A stretch of 64,000 nt of DNA from JAENVU01 sp046598395 (GTDB lineage: Bacteria > Actinomycetota > Acidimicrobiia > IMCC26256 > JAENVU01). Position 1 is the stretch's first letter. Each line of letters begins with the position of its first letter. The DNA is taken from NCBI GenBank assembly GCA_046598395.1, contig JBKJIQ010000003.1, positions 1-64,000 on the forward strand, given 5' to 3'. Positions 26,851-34,019 of this stretch are shown one piece after another. Both the position numbers and the translations under genes were made by a program. A model generated the notes under the pieces. It was not told the origin of the DNA, searched no databases, and saw nothing but the letters and a program-made list of their open reading frames with translations.

Positions 26851-27150
26851 TCAGCTCGCCAGATGCGCGAGCAAGGCCATGAACTCGGGGCTTGCGTCGG
26901 GCCCGTAGGCCGAGACCACGGTCCCGCGCATGCCGCAAGCGGAGCATTCGATACCCACCACGATTGCTTCATCACCCGGGTCGGTATCGCCTTCGAAGCG
27001 AAAGGTGTGGCGCACCACGAGCTGGGTCGGCTGATGGCTCTGTCCGCACGCACCGCAGTGCGCCGCCCCGGCTGAGAACGAGAAGTCACTCCGGTATCCG
27101 TCCGCCTCGAGCAGGGCAATCGCTTCGGTGACCGAACCCGCCGTTTCCAT
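26851..27150 (-). CDS. Small protein with CxxC pair, putative zinc ribbon
   Basis: A 99-residue protein containing C-G-A-C near residue 32 and C-S-A-C-G near residue 69, the spacing of a zinc ribbon. Histidines beside the first pair (A-H-C, S-H-Q) could also bind metal. No family was recognised. I picked ATG 27150; an ATG 60 bp upstream is possible. It is convergent with the Dabb gene (16 bp apart). A 24-bp palindrome at 27261-27284 lies upstream and may control it. Confidence 0.6.
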   Translation of the reverse strand: METAGSVTEAIALLEADGYRSDFSFSAGAAHCGACGQSHQPTQLVVRHTFRFEGDTDPGDEAIVVGIECSACGMRGTVVSAYGPDASPEFMALLAHLAS

Positions 27151-27260
27151 TCGGCCGAGGCTACGACCTTCCGGCGGATTCGATCCCGACGGGCGACCCG
27201 AGAAACGCATGCACTGGACTCCGATGGTCCGGTACCAATGCCCATTTTCCAGTATTCCTG

Positions 27261-27284
27261 TTAGCTATACACGTGTATAGCTAA
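27261..27284. promoter_or_regulatory. 24-bp perfect palindrome, AT-rich
   Basis: TTAGCTATACAC followed by its exact reverse complement, with TATACACGTGTATA at its centre, sits in an otherwise GC-rich intergenic region about 110 bp upstream of the zinc-ribbon gene and below the broken GNAT gene. It looks like a dimeric regulator site; similar TATAC...GTATA palindromes are found before toxin-antitoxin genes, but no such gene is next to it. Confidence 0.6.
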
Positions 27285-27351
27285 GCCGAATCTCCGAAAA
27301 CGAGCACCGGCACGCCAAGGGCGGGCTCATCACACCAGAGCAGATCGGCAG

Positions 27352-27790
27352 TTATGTACCCGTCGGAGGTCGCGCGAGGTATGCCTGCTTCGCATCGGGT
27401 GAGAACCCGCAGGCTCGGTAGAAAGCGTGGGTCGCGGGTGTGGGCGGGCCCGTCATCAGCATCGCCTTGCAGCAGCCTGCTTCCCAAGCTGTTCGAGCGT
27501 GTCGGCCATGATCTGCTTGCCCAGTCCGGTACCTCGCAGTCGTTCCTCGACGACGACGTTCTCAATCACGGCGTAGGGCGCAGCCAATCGCGTGAGATTC
27601 GGAAGCACGTTCAGGTACGTCGTTGCGACAACAGCACCATTGAGTTCCAACACGAAGAGGTGCAGACCAGGAGAAGCCAGGATCTGCTCGAACGTCGCCT
27701 TGGCCGACCCGTTGTCAGGAACCGGATCCTGCGGATGTAGCTGCTGATACGCCCGCTCTGAGCTCGTTCTGCCAGCCACCCAGGGGCGCG
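27352..27790 (-). pseudogene. Broken GNAT N-acetyltransferase (frameshift and missing N-terminus)
   Basis: Reading on the reverse strand, Y-Q-Q-L-H-P-Q-D-P through V-I-E-N-V-V-V and R-L-R-G-T-G-L-G-K is a good GNAT core with the acetyl-CoA loop. At about 27475 the frame ends in stop codons, and the GNAT tail (M-L-M-T-G-P, H-A-F-Y-R-A-C-G-F, A-K-Q-A-Y) continues in the next frame to a TAA at 27352-27354. One base appears to be missing. The first 15-20 residues of the family are also not found upstream of about 27790. It is a decayed gene, or the sequence has an error at the frameshift. Confidence 0.65.
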
Positions 27791-27815
27791 TACCTGGAAC
27801 TCTTGGGTCGGTCCC

Positions 27816-27839
27816 CGATGCGTTCCGCGGAGCGCATCG
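27816..27839 (-). terminator. Stem-loop downstream of the echA20-ipdABC operon
   Basis: A nearly perfect 24-bp palindrome (CGATGCGTTCCG paired with CGGAGCGCATCG, one wobble pair) starts 24 bp after the stop of the quinone oxidoreductase gene. It is in the right position to end the long minus-strand transcript that begins at echA20. Confidence 0.6.
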
Positions 27840-27862
27840 CCACCTCCGAACGCGGCTGGGAA

Positions 27863-28912
27863 CTACCCGAGATCGATCAGGACAACCGTGCGGCCCATGG
27901 TCTGGCGGTTCTCCATTGCCGTGAGTCCCGCGGGAAGCTCCGCGAAATCGACTTCCTGGCCCACGATCGGTCGCAGGACACCCGTGTCGATCAACTCGCA
28001 CAGCTCCGTGTGCATCTCGACACCGTCCTGATGCGCAGGGAAGTTGAACCCGGTGAGCGCCTTGAAGGCGATCGGGTCGTCGACGTATGCGTGACACACG
28101 CCCACGAGTGAGAAGTTCCCGAACACGACCGGTCGCGGCACGATGCCTTCGTCCTCCGCCTCGATCCCCGACGCGAAGCCGACGATGAGATGGCGGCCGT
28201 TGAACGCCATGCATTTGAACGTCTCGGTCGTGGTGGTGCCACCGATCGCGTCGAACGCCACATCGACCCCGCGACCGTCGGTGGCGTCGAGCACCGCGGT
28301 GACGAAGTCTTCCTCGCGGTAGTTGATGACCACGTCGGCACCGAGGTCACGACAGAACGCGAGCTTCTGCGCGGATCCCGCAGTCGCGATCACTCGCGCG
28401 CCGGCGTGCACACCGAGTTGAATCGCCGCGGATCCGGCACCGCCGGCGCCGGCGTGTACGAGCAAGGTCTCACCGTCCTGGAGACCGCCCCGCTCATAGA
28501 GCGCGAGCCAGCCGAGGTGGAACGGCATGAGAATCCCCGCGGCTTGGGGCAGCGGAATCGACTCAGGGAGCGTGAACGTCATCGCGGTCGGCGCGGTCAC
28601 GTACTCGGCGTACCCGCCGAAGGCAAGGCTCGGAATCGCGACCACCCTCTGGCCCAGCCACTCCTGCGCGCCGTCGCCGCACGCGTCGACGACGCCCATC
28701 ACCTCCATGCCCGGGATGTAGGGCATCGGCGTGCGGACCGTCTTGTACCGACCGTGAATGCCATCGAGATCGTTGAAGTTGAGCGTGATGGCCGCGACCC
28801 GGATCAACACCTCGTTGGGACCCGGCGCGGGAACGTCGACCTCGTCGAGTTGCAGCACCGCCGCGGGCGAGCCGTATTCGTGAACCCGCCACGCACGCAT
28901 TGTTCCGGTCAT
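27863..28912 (-). CDS. Zinc-free MDR-type NADPH:quinone oxidoreductase
   Basis: A 349-residue medium-chain dehydrogenase without zinc-ligand cysteines. The groes-like half holds N-F-N-D-L and P-x-x-P-G-M-E-V; the Rossmann half has V-H-A-G-A-G-G-A-G-S-A-A-I-Q-L-G and N-Y-R-E-E-D-F. This is the quinone oxidoreductase or enoyl reductase type that uses NADPH. Its ATG at 28912 overlaps the ipdC stop by 4 bp, so it is the last gene of the echA20-ipdA-ipdB-ipdC operon. A double-bond reduction or a quinone reduction in steroid C/D-ring breakdown is possible; the substrate is not known. Confidence 0.82.
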   Translation of the reverse strand: MTGTMRAWRVHEYGSPAAVLQLDEVDVPAPGPNEVLIRVAAITLNFNDLDGIHGRYKTVRTPMPYIPGMEVMGVVDACGDGAQEWLGQRVVAIPSLAFGGYAEYVTAPTAMTFTLPESIPLPQAAGILMPFHLGWLALYERGGLQDGETLLVHAGAGGAGSAAIQLGVHAGARVIATAGSAQKLAFCRDLGADVVINYREEDFVTAVLDATDGRGVDVAFDAIGGTTTTETFKCMAFNGRHLIVGFASGIEAEDEGIVPRPVVFGNFSLVGVCHAYVDDPIAFKALTGFNFPAHQDGVEMHTELCELIDTGVLRPIVGQEVDFAELPAGLTAMENRQTMGRTVVLIDLG

Positions 28913-30012
28913 GGGGACCTCCGGGGCCGGTTCGATCCGAGGCGGGCCAGCGTTTCGGTGGCTTCGCGCATCACGCGCTCGACGATGGTGGCGACCGTCG
29001 GCAACTCCTCGATGACACCCACCACCTGGCCGGTAGGTAGGACGCCGGTATCGAGGCGGCCGTCCACGAGCGCGGCCTTCGTGAGCATCGGCGCATTGGC
29101 GGCCATCGCCACCTGCGCCCAACTGAGACCCTGGCTCTTGTGCATCGCGATGCCCTCCTGCGCGAGGTCACGCACCGTTCGCCCGCTCAGTGAGCGGAAC
29201 CGCAGCGCGTTCGCCAACGACCGTGGTAACGCGCCGACGCGACCCGCACCTTCGAGGTAATCCACGAGTTCCGTGCGAATCACTCGCTGCGGATGGCCGT
29301 CGATCTGCTTCGTCACCACGGTGTCGGTTACCGTCGCCTCGAGGTAGCGCGCCTTCACCGCGTCCGGGACCTGACTCTCGGCCGACAGGAGAAACCGGGT
29401 TCCCATCGCGACACCGGCTGCGCCATAGGCCAGCGCCGCAACGAGCCCGCGCCCGTCGAAGAATCCACCGGCCGCGATCACGGGTATGTCGACGGCTTCA
29501 CACACCTGCGGCAAGAGCAGCGAAGTCGGAACGGTACCGGTATGGCCACCGCCTTCCGCCCCCTGCGCGATCACCGCGTCGACGCCCCACGCGGCCACCT
29601 TCTCGGCGTGGCGACGCGCGCCGACCGTAGGCATCACGACCACACCTTGGTCCTTGAGTGTCTTCACCAATCGTTCGCCGGGCGCCTGAGCGAAGCTCGC
29701 GACCTTCACGCCTTCGCGCACCAGCAGCGCGATCCGCTCGTCCACATCGGGTTGATCGCTGCGGAGGTTCACGCCGAACGGCTTCTCGGTGCGGTCCTTG
29801 ACCGTGGCGATTGCCTGAGTGAGTTCGGGCACGCTCATCGTGGCGCTGGCGAGGATGCCCAGGCCACCCGCCGCGCTCGTGGCCGCAGTGAGGCGCGCAC
29901 CCGCGACCCACCCCATCCCCGTCTGCACGATGGGGAACTCCACGCCGAACAGGTCGCAGGCCCGCGTGTGCAACGCCGGGTTCGGCGGCGGTTGCGGTGG
30001 GGCGTCGCTCAC
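28909..30012 (-). CDS. ipdC: IpdC-like flavin oxidoreductase (nitronate monooxygenase family)
   Basis: A 367-residue FMN TIM barrel with G-M-G-W-V-A-G near the N-terminus, Q-G-A-E-G-G-G-H-T-G in the middle and A-A-G-G-F-F-D-G-R-G plus G-T-R-F-L-L for phosphate binding, as in 2-nitropropane dioxygenase-like proteins. In mycobacteria the homologue IpdC (Rv3553) follows ipdB and acts on the 5-oxo indane carboxyl-CoA to introduce a double bond before D-ring opening. GTG 30012 overlaps the ipdB stop by 4 bp. The name is based on family and on the conserved order echA20-ipdA-ipdB-ipdC. Confidence 0.85.
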   Translation of the reverse strand: MSDAPPQPPPNPALHTRACDLFGVEFPIVQTGMGWVAGARLTAATSAAGGLGILASATMSVPELTQAIATVKDRTEKPFGVNLRSDQPDVDERIALLVREGVKVASFAQAPGERLVKTLKDQGVVVMPTVGARRHAEKVAAWGVDAVIAQGAEGGGHTGTVPTSLLLPQVCEAVDIPVIAAGGFFDGRGLVAALAYGAAGVAMGTRFLLSAESQVPDAVKARYLEATVTDTVVTKQIDGHPQRVIRTELVDYLEGAGRVGALPRSLANALRFRSLSGRTVRDLAQEGIAMHKSQGLSWAQVAMAANAPMLTKAALVDGRLDTGVLPTGQVVGVIEELPTVATIVERVMREATETLARLGSNRPRRSP

Positions 30013-30773
30013 GGGTTGGGCACTTCCTTGTCTCGCAGCCCGTGGGGGTCGATGACCTCACGGATCAAGGCGAGCTCGTCGGGTGTGGGCGCGCGAGATT
30101 CGGGAACATCACTCGGAACCACGAGATCGAAACCGGTCGCGGCCACGATGTCGTCCACGGTCACGCCCGGGTGCACTGAGCGCAGGCGCATGCGGTGATC
30201 GTCGGACTCGAAGTCGAGCACGCCCAGGTTGGTCACCACATGGCGCAGACGATGGAAGCGCCCAGCCGAACCGAGCTTGGCCGCACGGTCATACCCAACC
30301 CCGGTGACCACATCAACCTTGGGCACGAACACTCGCGGCGAATGGTTCGGAATGAAGTAGCTCGTGGTGTTCTGGATCGTGTTGCCCGGCGCGCCGCGGA
30401 AGCCGAGCAACTGGGCCTTGGGCTTGTCCCACTCGCCGACAAACGCGAAGTTCTGATTCCCGAACGCGTCGATCTGGCTTGCGCCCATCATCACGTGACG
30501 CCGACCGGACCACACCACATCAAACATCGAACGGTACGGATTCCACGCCTCGATGGTCTTGGCCTGTTCCGTTGGGCCAACGGGATAGGGACCGCTGATG
30601 AGCAGCGCCTCGCCGTCGGTCATGACGAGGTCGGGCGAGAAGCTCGCACGCGCCAAGCGACCACCGATCATCGGGACATTGCCGATCGGATTGGCCATGA
30701 TCTCGCCGTCGCCCCGGAAACACTCCGCCACTGCGATCACGCAGTACTCCGCCCGCGTGATGAGGTCGCTCAT
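30009..30773 (-). CDS. ipdB: IpdB, beta subunit of steroid C-ring hydrolase (CoA-transferase family)
   Basis: A 254-residue CoA-transferase-like beta subunit, the length typical of IpdB. It begins I-T-R-A-E-Y-C-V-I-A-V-A-E-C-F and contains G-G-R-L-A-R and G-A-S-Q-I-D-A-F-G-N. With IpdA it hydrolyses a cyclic ketone CoA thioester and opens ring C (Rv3552 in M. tuberculosis). The start is ATG 30773 with GGAGAGG about 6 nt upstream. A 92-bp spacer with a stem-loop separates it from ipdA. Its stop overlaps ipdC by 4 bp, showing tight coupling. Confidence 0.88.
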   Translation of the reverse strand: MSDLITRAEYCVIAVAECFRGDGEIMANPIGNVPMIGGRLARASFSPDLVMTDGEALLISGPYPVGPTEQAKTIEAWNPYRSMFDVVWSGRRHVMMGASQIDAFGNQNFAFVGEWDKPKAQLLGFRGAPGNTIQNTTSYFIPNHSPRVFVPKVDVVTGVGYDRAAKLGSAGRFHRLRHVVTNLGVLDFESDDHRMRLRSVHPGVTVDDIVAATGFDLVVPSDVPESRAPTPDELALIREVIDPHGLRDKEVPNP

Positions 30774-30865
30774 ACGCCTCTCCTGCTCTTGTGCCTTCGG
30801 CACAGGCCGCTCAGGCCCCGTTCCGCTGGCGTCTTGGCTGCAAGCGTCGTTACGTTCCGCTCCAC
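30774..30865 (-). other. 92-bp ipdA-ipdB spacer with a stem-loop
   Basis: The spacer is long compared with the other 4-bp overlaps of this operon. It contains TGTGCC-TTC-GGCACA (about 30791-30805), a strong short hairpin, and two copies of CGTTCCGCT (30819 and 30853). The ribosome site of ipdB is next to the hairpin. It could be an mRNA processing or attenuation element. Confidence 0.5.
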
Positions 30866-31762
30866 TTAGGCACCAATCACTTTCCGGTATTCGTCGTGCC
30901 CGCCACAGTCGAGATACTTCGCTTTCCATTCGCCCCACGCCTCGGGCGACTTCGCGCTCGCCACATAGGCCCGTTGAAACTCTTCGTCTCGCGGATAGTC
31001 GGGAACACACTCGGTGAAATGGGCGCCGTGCGGTGCTTCAACGACGCCGTCGGTCATCAAGCGGTTGATCTTCAACGACTGCACCGGCCCGCCCGCGGCC
31101 AACTCGTCGGTCTCGACGATCCGCTCCACGCTCATGAACCGCCGATCGGCCGCCATGCAGAAGAGATCGTCGAAGTAGGGATCCACGTTGAGGTACTGCC
31201 CGTTGCCACGACGGTCGCCGCGGTGCATGTGGATGAGCGCGACGTCGAGGTGCAGCGCGGGCGCGGCGACCAACTCTTCGCCATCGGCGTAGGGCGACAC
31301 CACCGTTTTGATCTCGGCTTGGCGCTTTACGAGGTCGGATCCGAGCCCGACCCGGGTCGGGATGAAGGGCACTCGCCAGGCTGCCGCCTGCAGACCGAGC
31401 AGAAACATGCCCTCATCCATTTCGAGCGTGGAGACCGCGCCGGCCTGGCGCGCGGTCCGGAAGTGCGGCTCGAGCGCGATCGAATCCAGTGAGCAGAACG
31501 CGTAGACGGCCTTGCGAACCTTCCCGGTCGCACACAACAACCCGAGATCCGGGCCGCCGTAGGACACGACCGTGAGGTCCTTGACGTCGCTCCGCGCAAT
31601 GGCCCGTACCAGGCTCATCGGCTTGCGCCGAGATCCCCAACCGCCGACGCCGATCGTCATCCCGTCGCGCAGCTCCGCGACCACATCATCCTCGGTCGCG
31701 ACCTTTGAGCTCGGCTGCGCCAACGTCGGCCCACTCATCGATGCCTCGCTCACGGGGCTCAC
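30866..31762 (-). CDS. ipdA: IpdA, alpha subunit of steroid C-ring hydrolase (CoA-transferase family)
   Basis: A 298-residue CoA-transferase alpha-type protein with I-G-V-G-G-W-G-S-R-R-K-P-M-S as the conserved loop near residue 37, then V-S-Y-G-G-P-D-L-G-L-L and V-D-P-Y-F-D-D-L. It pairs with IpdB to open steroid ring C (Rv3551 in M. tuberculosis). GTG 31762 overlaps the echA20 stop by 4 bp; an ATG 24 bp further in is also possible. Expression is coupled to echA20. The identification depends on the family plus the conserved order. Confidence 0.87.
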   Translation of the reverse strand: MSPVSEASMSGPTLAQPSSKVATEDDVVAELRDGMTIGVGGWGSRRKPMSLVRAIARSDVKDLTVVSYGGPDLGLLCATGKVRKAVYAFCSLDSIALEPHFRTARQAGAVSTLEMDEGMFLLGLQAAAWRVPFIPTRVGLGSDLVKRQAEIKTVVSPYADGEELVAAPALHLDVALIHMHRGDRRGNGQYLNVDPYFDDLFCMAADRRFMSVERIVETDELAAGGPVQSLKINRLMTDGVVEAPHGAHFTECVPDYPRDEEFQRAYVASAKSPEAWGEWKAKYLDCGGHDEYRKVIGA

Positions 31763-32520
31763 TTTCCGGTGTCCGTGTCGCGCTTCGCGACGAAGGCGTC
31801 GCGGTGTTCGTCGGCCACGCCGGAGAGATTCAACTCGAACGTGAACCCTTGCTCGAAGCGGTACGAACGCTTCACATCGATCGGGTCAATGCCATTCAGA
31901 CACTCCTTCGCGGCGCGGATGACGGTGGGACTCTTGGCCGCGATATCGGCCGCCACCGCGAACGCGGCATCGCGGAGCTCGGCCTGCGGAACGACCTGGA
32001 GCACCGAGCCGAAATGATGGAGCTCCTGTGCCGTGATCGTGGCCGCGGTGTAGACCATGGCGCGCATGCGATGTTGGGGAACGAGACGCGCGAGGTGGGT
32101 TGCCGCGCCGAGCGCGCCCCGATCGACCTCGGGAAGACCGAACGTGGCGTCGTCGCTCGCGATCACGATGTCGGCGTTGCCCACCAGCCCGATGCCCCCA
32201 CCGAGACAAAAACCGTTGACCGCGGCGATCACCGGGACCGCACATTCGTAGACCGCGGCGAAGGCGGCGAAACACCCCCGGTTCGCGCCGATCAGCGCGT
32301 CGAACCCTTCAGTGTTCTGCATCTCCTTGATGTCGACACCGGCGTTGAACCCCCTGCCCTCGGCGCGAAGCACCACCACGTGCACCGCCGGGTCATCGCC
32401 CGCGGCGTTCAGCATCGTCGCGAGTTCGAACCACCCAGCGACGGTGAGGGCGTTCACCGGGGGGTTCGCCATCACGATCTCGCCAATCCCAAGGTTGTCA
32501 ACGGTCATGGTCGTAGGCAT
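31759..32520 (-). CDS. echA20: EchA20-like enoyl-CoA hydratase/hydrolase, steroid D-ring opening
   Basis: A 253-residue crotonase-fold protein with the oxyanion-hole residues in F-N-A-G-V-D-I-K-E-M and F-C-L-G-G-G-I-G-L-V. EchA20 (Rv3550) hydrolyses ring D of the indane CoA intermediate in M. tuberculosis. It is the first gene of the echA20-ipdA-ipdB-ipdC-oxidoreductase operon. The start could be ATG 32520 or, 12 bp later, ATG 32508; neither has a strong ribosome site. A 17-bp palindrome 28 bp upstream (32548-32564) is likely the operator. Confidence 0.85.
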   Translation of the reverse strand: MPTTMTVDNLGIGEIVMANPPVNALTVAGWFELATMLNAAGDDPAVHVVVLRAEGRGFNAGVDIKEMQNTEGFDALIGANRGCFAAFAAVYECAVPVIAAVNGFCLGGGIGLVGNADIVIASDDATFGLPEVDRGALGAATHLARLVPQHRMRAMVYTAATITAQELHHFGSVLQVVPQAELRDAAFAVAADIAAKSPTVIRAAKECLNGIDPIDVKRSYRFEQGFTFELNLSGVADEHRDAFVAKRDTDTGK

Positions 32521-32547
32521 CAGCAAATCCGGGGCAGGCGAACGGTT

Positions 32548-32564
32548 TCTGACGTGTCGTCAGA
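32548..32564. promoter_or_regulatory. Operator-like palindrome upstream of echA20
   Basis: TCTGACG-TGT-CGTCAGA is a perfect inverted repeat with 7-bp arms and a 3-bp centre. It lies 28 bp before the echA20 start codon and, followed by TCG, matches the site before fadE31 (20696-20714). It is unlike the mycobacterial KstR2 site (CAAG-N2-CTTG), so a different regulator is probable. Confidence 0.65.
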
Positions 32565-32609
32565 TCGACTGAACCTATCCGAACCGCTGCGCCCCAGACA
32601 TTTTCGTAC

Positions 32610-32688
32610 TGCATTTCCCCGAACTCAATGCTGCATTTCCCCGAGGTAGTTGGTGCATTTCCCCGAAGCAGATCTTGCGTTTCCCCGA
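32610..32688 (+). repeat. Four direct repeats with exact 22-bp period before the DUF4143 ATPase
   Basis: TGCATTTCCCCGA starts at 32610, 32632, 32654 and (as TGCGTTTCCCCGA) 32676: always 22 bp apart, with spacers of 9 bp that differ. The last copy ends 20 bp before the ATG at 32709, so the array covers the likely promoter. A period of two helical turns would place bound proteins on one DNA face. It may be an autoregulatory or promoter-control site of the ATPase gene. Confidence 0.85.
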
Positions 32689-32708
32689 ACCTGCCGTAGG
32701 ATGACCCT

Positions 32709-33959
32709 ATGGATCGGATCGTCCGTCGGGCTCGGGCACGCGTTGAGGAAACCCTCGGCGACACCCCGATCGCGGTGATTCAGGGTGCTCGCCAGGTCGG
32801 CAAAAGCACGCTCGCGCAGGAGATCCTCGACCGGCGCGCCGGGCGATATCTCACCCTCGACGACGTCGGCCAACTGCGCGCTGCACAGGAAGACCCGGTG
32901 CGATTCGTCGATCAGTTTCAGAACGGCTGCCTCGGGATCGACGAAATCCAACGGGCGCCCGAGCTCGTGCTCGCGCTCAAGGCATCCGTGGACCGTGACC
33001 GTCGCCCCGGGCGATTCCTCCTCACCGGCTCCGCCAACCTGCTGCGACTCCCCGTGATCGAAGACAGTTTGGCTGGTCGGGCCGAGAGCGTGGATCTTTT
33101 CGGATTCTCACAAGGCGAGCGCGCCGGGTTCAAGGAGCACTTTCTCGAACGCGCCTTCGAGGGAGATCCGTTCACGAATGTGACTGGGTCACTCAACCGG
33201 TCCGACTACCTGACCGTGGTCTGCGACGGTGGCTATCCGGAAGCGGTCGCACGGACGAGTCAGCCGCGTCGGAACGCGTGGTTCGACAACTACGTCCAGC
33301 GCATCCTCACGCGCGACGCAGCCCACGTTTCGAAGCTCCTGCAGCTCGCCAAACTTCCGGACCTGCTACGCCTCGCCGCGAGCCACACTGCGACCACGGT
33401 GGCCGCGGCAACCATCGCCCGCGAACTCAACATGGCGGAATCAACGCTTCCTCCCTACCTTGCGCTCCTCGAAACACTTTTCCTGGTTCAGCGGGTTCCG
33501 GCCTGGTCGAACAATCTCGCGGGGCGCGTGACGAAGGCACCCAAACTCGCGTTGCTCGACTCCGGTCTCACCGCTCGCCTGCTCAACGTCGCGGCGGTTG
33601 GACTCGCGGCCGACATGAATCCCGATCCGGCGGGCGGTCTCGTCGAGACATTCGTTCTGAGCGAACTCCGGAAACAACTCTCGTTCTCGGACACCGCCGC
33701 GAGGCTCTTTCATTGGCGGGACCGCGCCGGCGCTGAGGCCGACATCGTGCTGGAAGCACCCGACGGTCGCATTGTGGCCATCGAGGTGAAGGCCTCGGCC
33801 ACGCTGAACCCACGCGACTTCAAATGGCTCAAGGTGCTCCGCGACAAGCTGGGTCCGCGATTCATCGCGGGCTTCGTGCTGTACACCGGGCGCGACACGA
33901 TTCCCTGGGGTGCTCAGCTCGCTGGACTCCCACTCTCAACCCTCTGGATCTCCGAATGA
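32709..33959 (+). CDS. AAA-family ATPase with DUF4143 domain
   Basis: A 416-residue protein. Walker A is G-A-R-Q-V-G-K-S-T at about residues 26-34, and Walker B L-G-I-D-E-I-Q-R near residue 80, followed by a sensor-type L-L-T-G-S-A-N. The C-terminal DUF4143 region holds the PD-(D/E)xK-like pattern D-I-V-L...V-A-I-E-V-K-A-S. Function is not known for this family; a role in nucleic acid handling or defence has been suggested for PD-(D/E)xK proteins. A four-repeat array lies just before the start. Its position between echA20 and a steroid-type SDR suggests an insertion. Confidence 0.85.
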   Translation: MDRIVRRARARVEETLGDTPIAVIQGARQVGKSTLAQEILDRRAGRYLTLDDVGQLRAAQEDPVRFVDQFQNGCLGIDEIQRAPELVLALKASVDRDRRPGRFLLTGSANLLRLPVIEDSLAGRAESVDLFGFSQGERAGFKEHFLERAFEGDPFTNVTGSLNRSDYLTVVCDGGYPEAVARTSQPRRNAWFDNYVQRILTRDAAHVSKLLQLAKLPDLLRLAASHTATTVAAATIARELNMAESTLPPYLALLETLFLVQRVPAWSNNLAGRVTKAPKLALLDSGLTARLLNVAAVGLAADMNPDPAGGLVETFVLSELRKQLSFSDTAARLFHWRDRAGAEADIVLEAPDGRIVAIEVKASATLNPRDFKWLKVLRDKLGPRFIAGFVLYTGRDTIPWGAQLAGLPLSTLWISE

Positions 33960-34019
33960 TCCTGGCCCCCGCATGATGCGTGCCCGCGGACGGTCGCCTC
34001 ATCGAGGAAACTGCGGCAT

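Noticed and set aside
27281..27565. 94-codon minus-strand open frame
   Set aside because: It is one of the frames over the broken GNAT gene; only its last part is outside, with no family match.
32610..32688. The 22-bp-period repeats as a CRISPR array
   Set aside because: The repeats are only 13 bp, the spacers 9 bp, and there are no cas genes; placement over a promoter fits a regulatory array.
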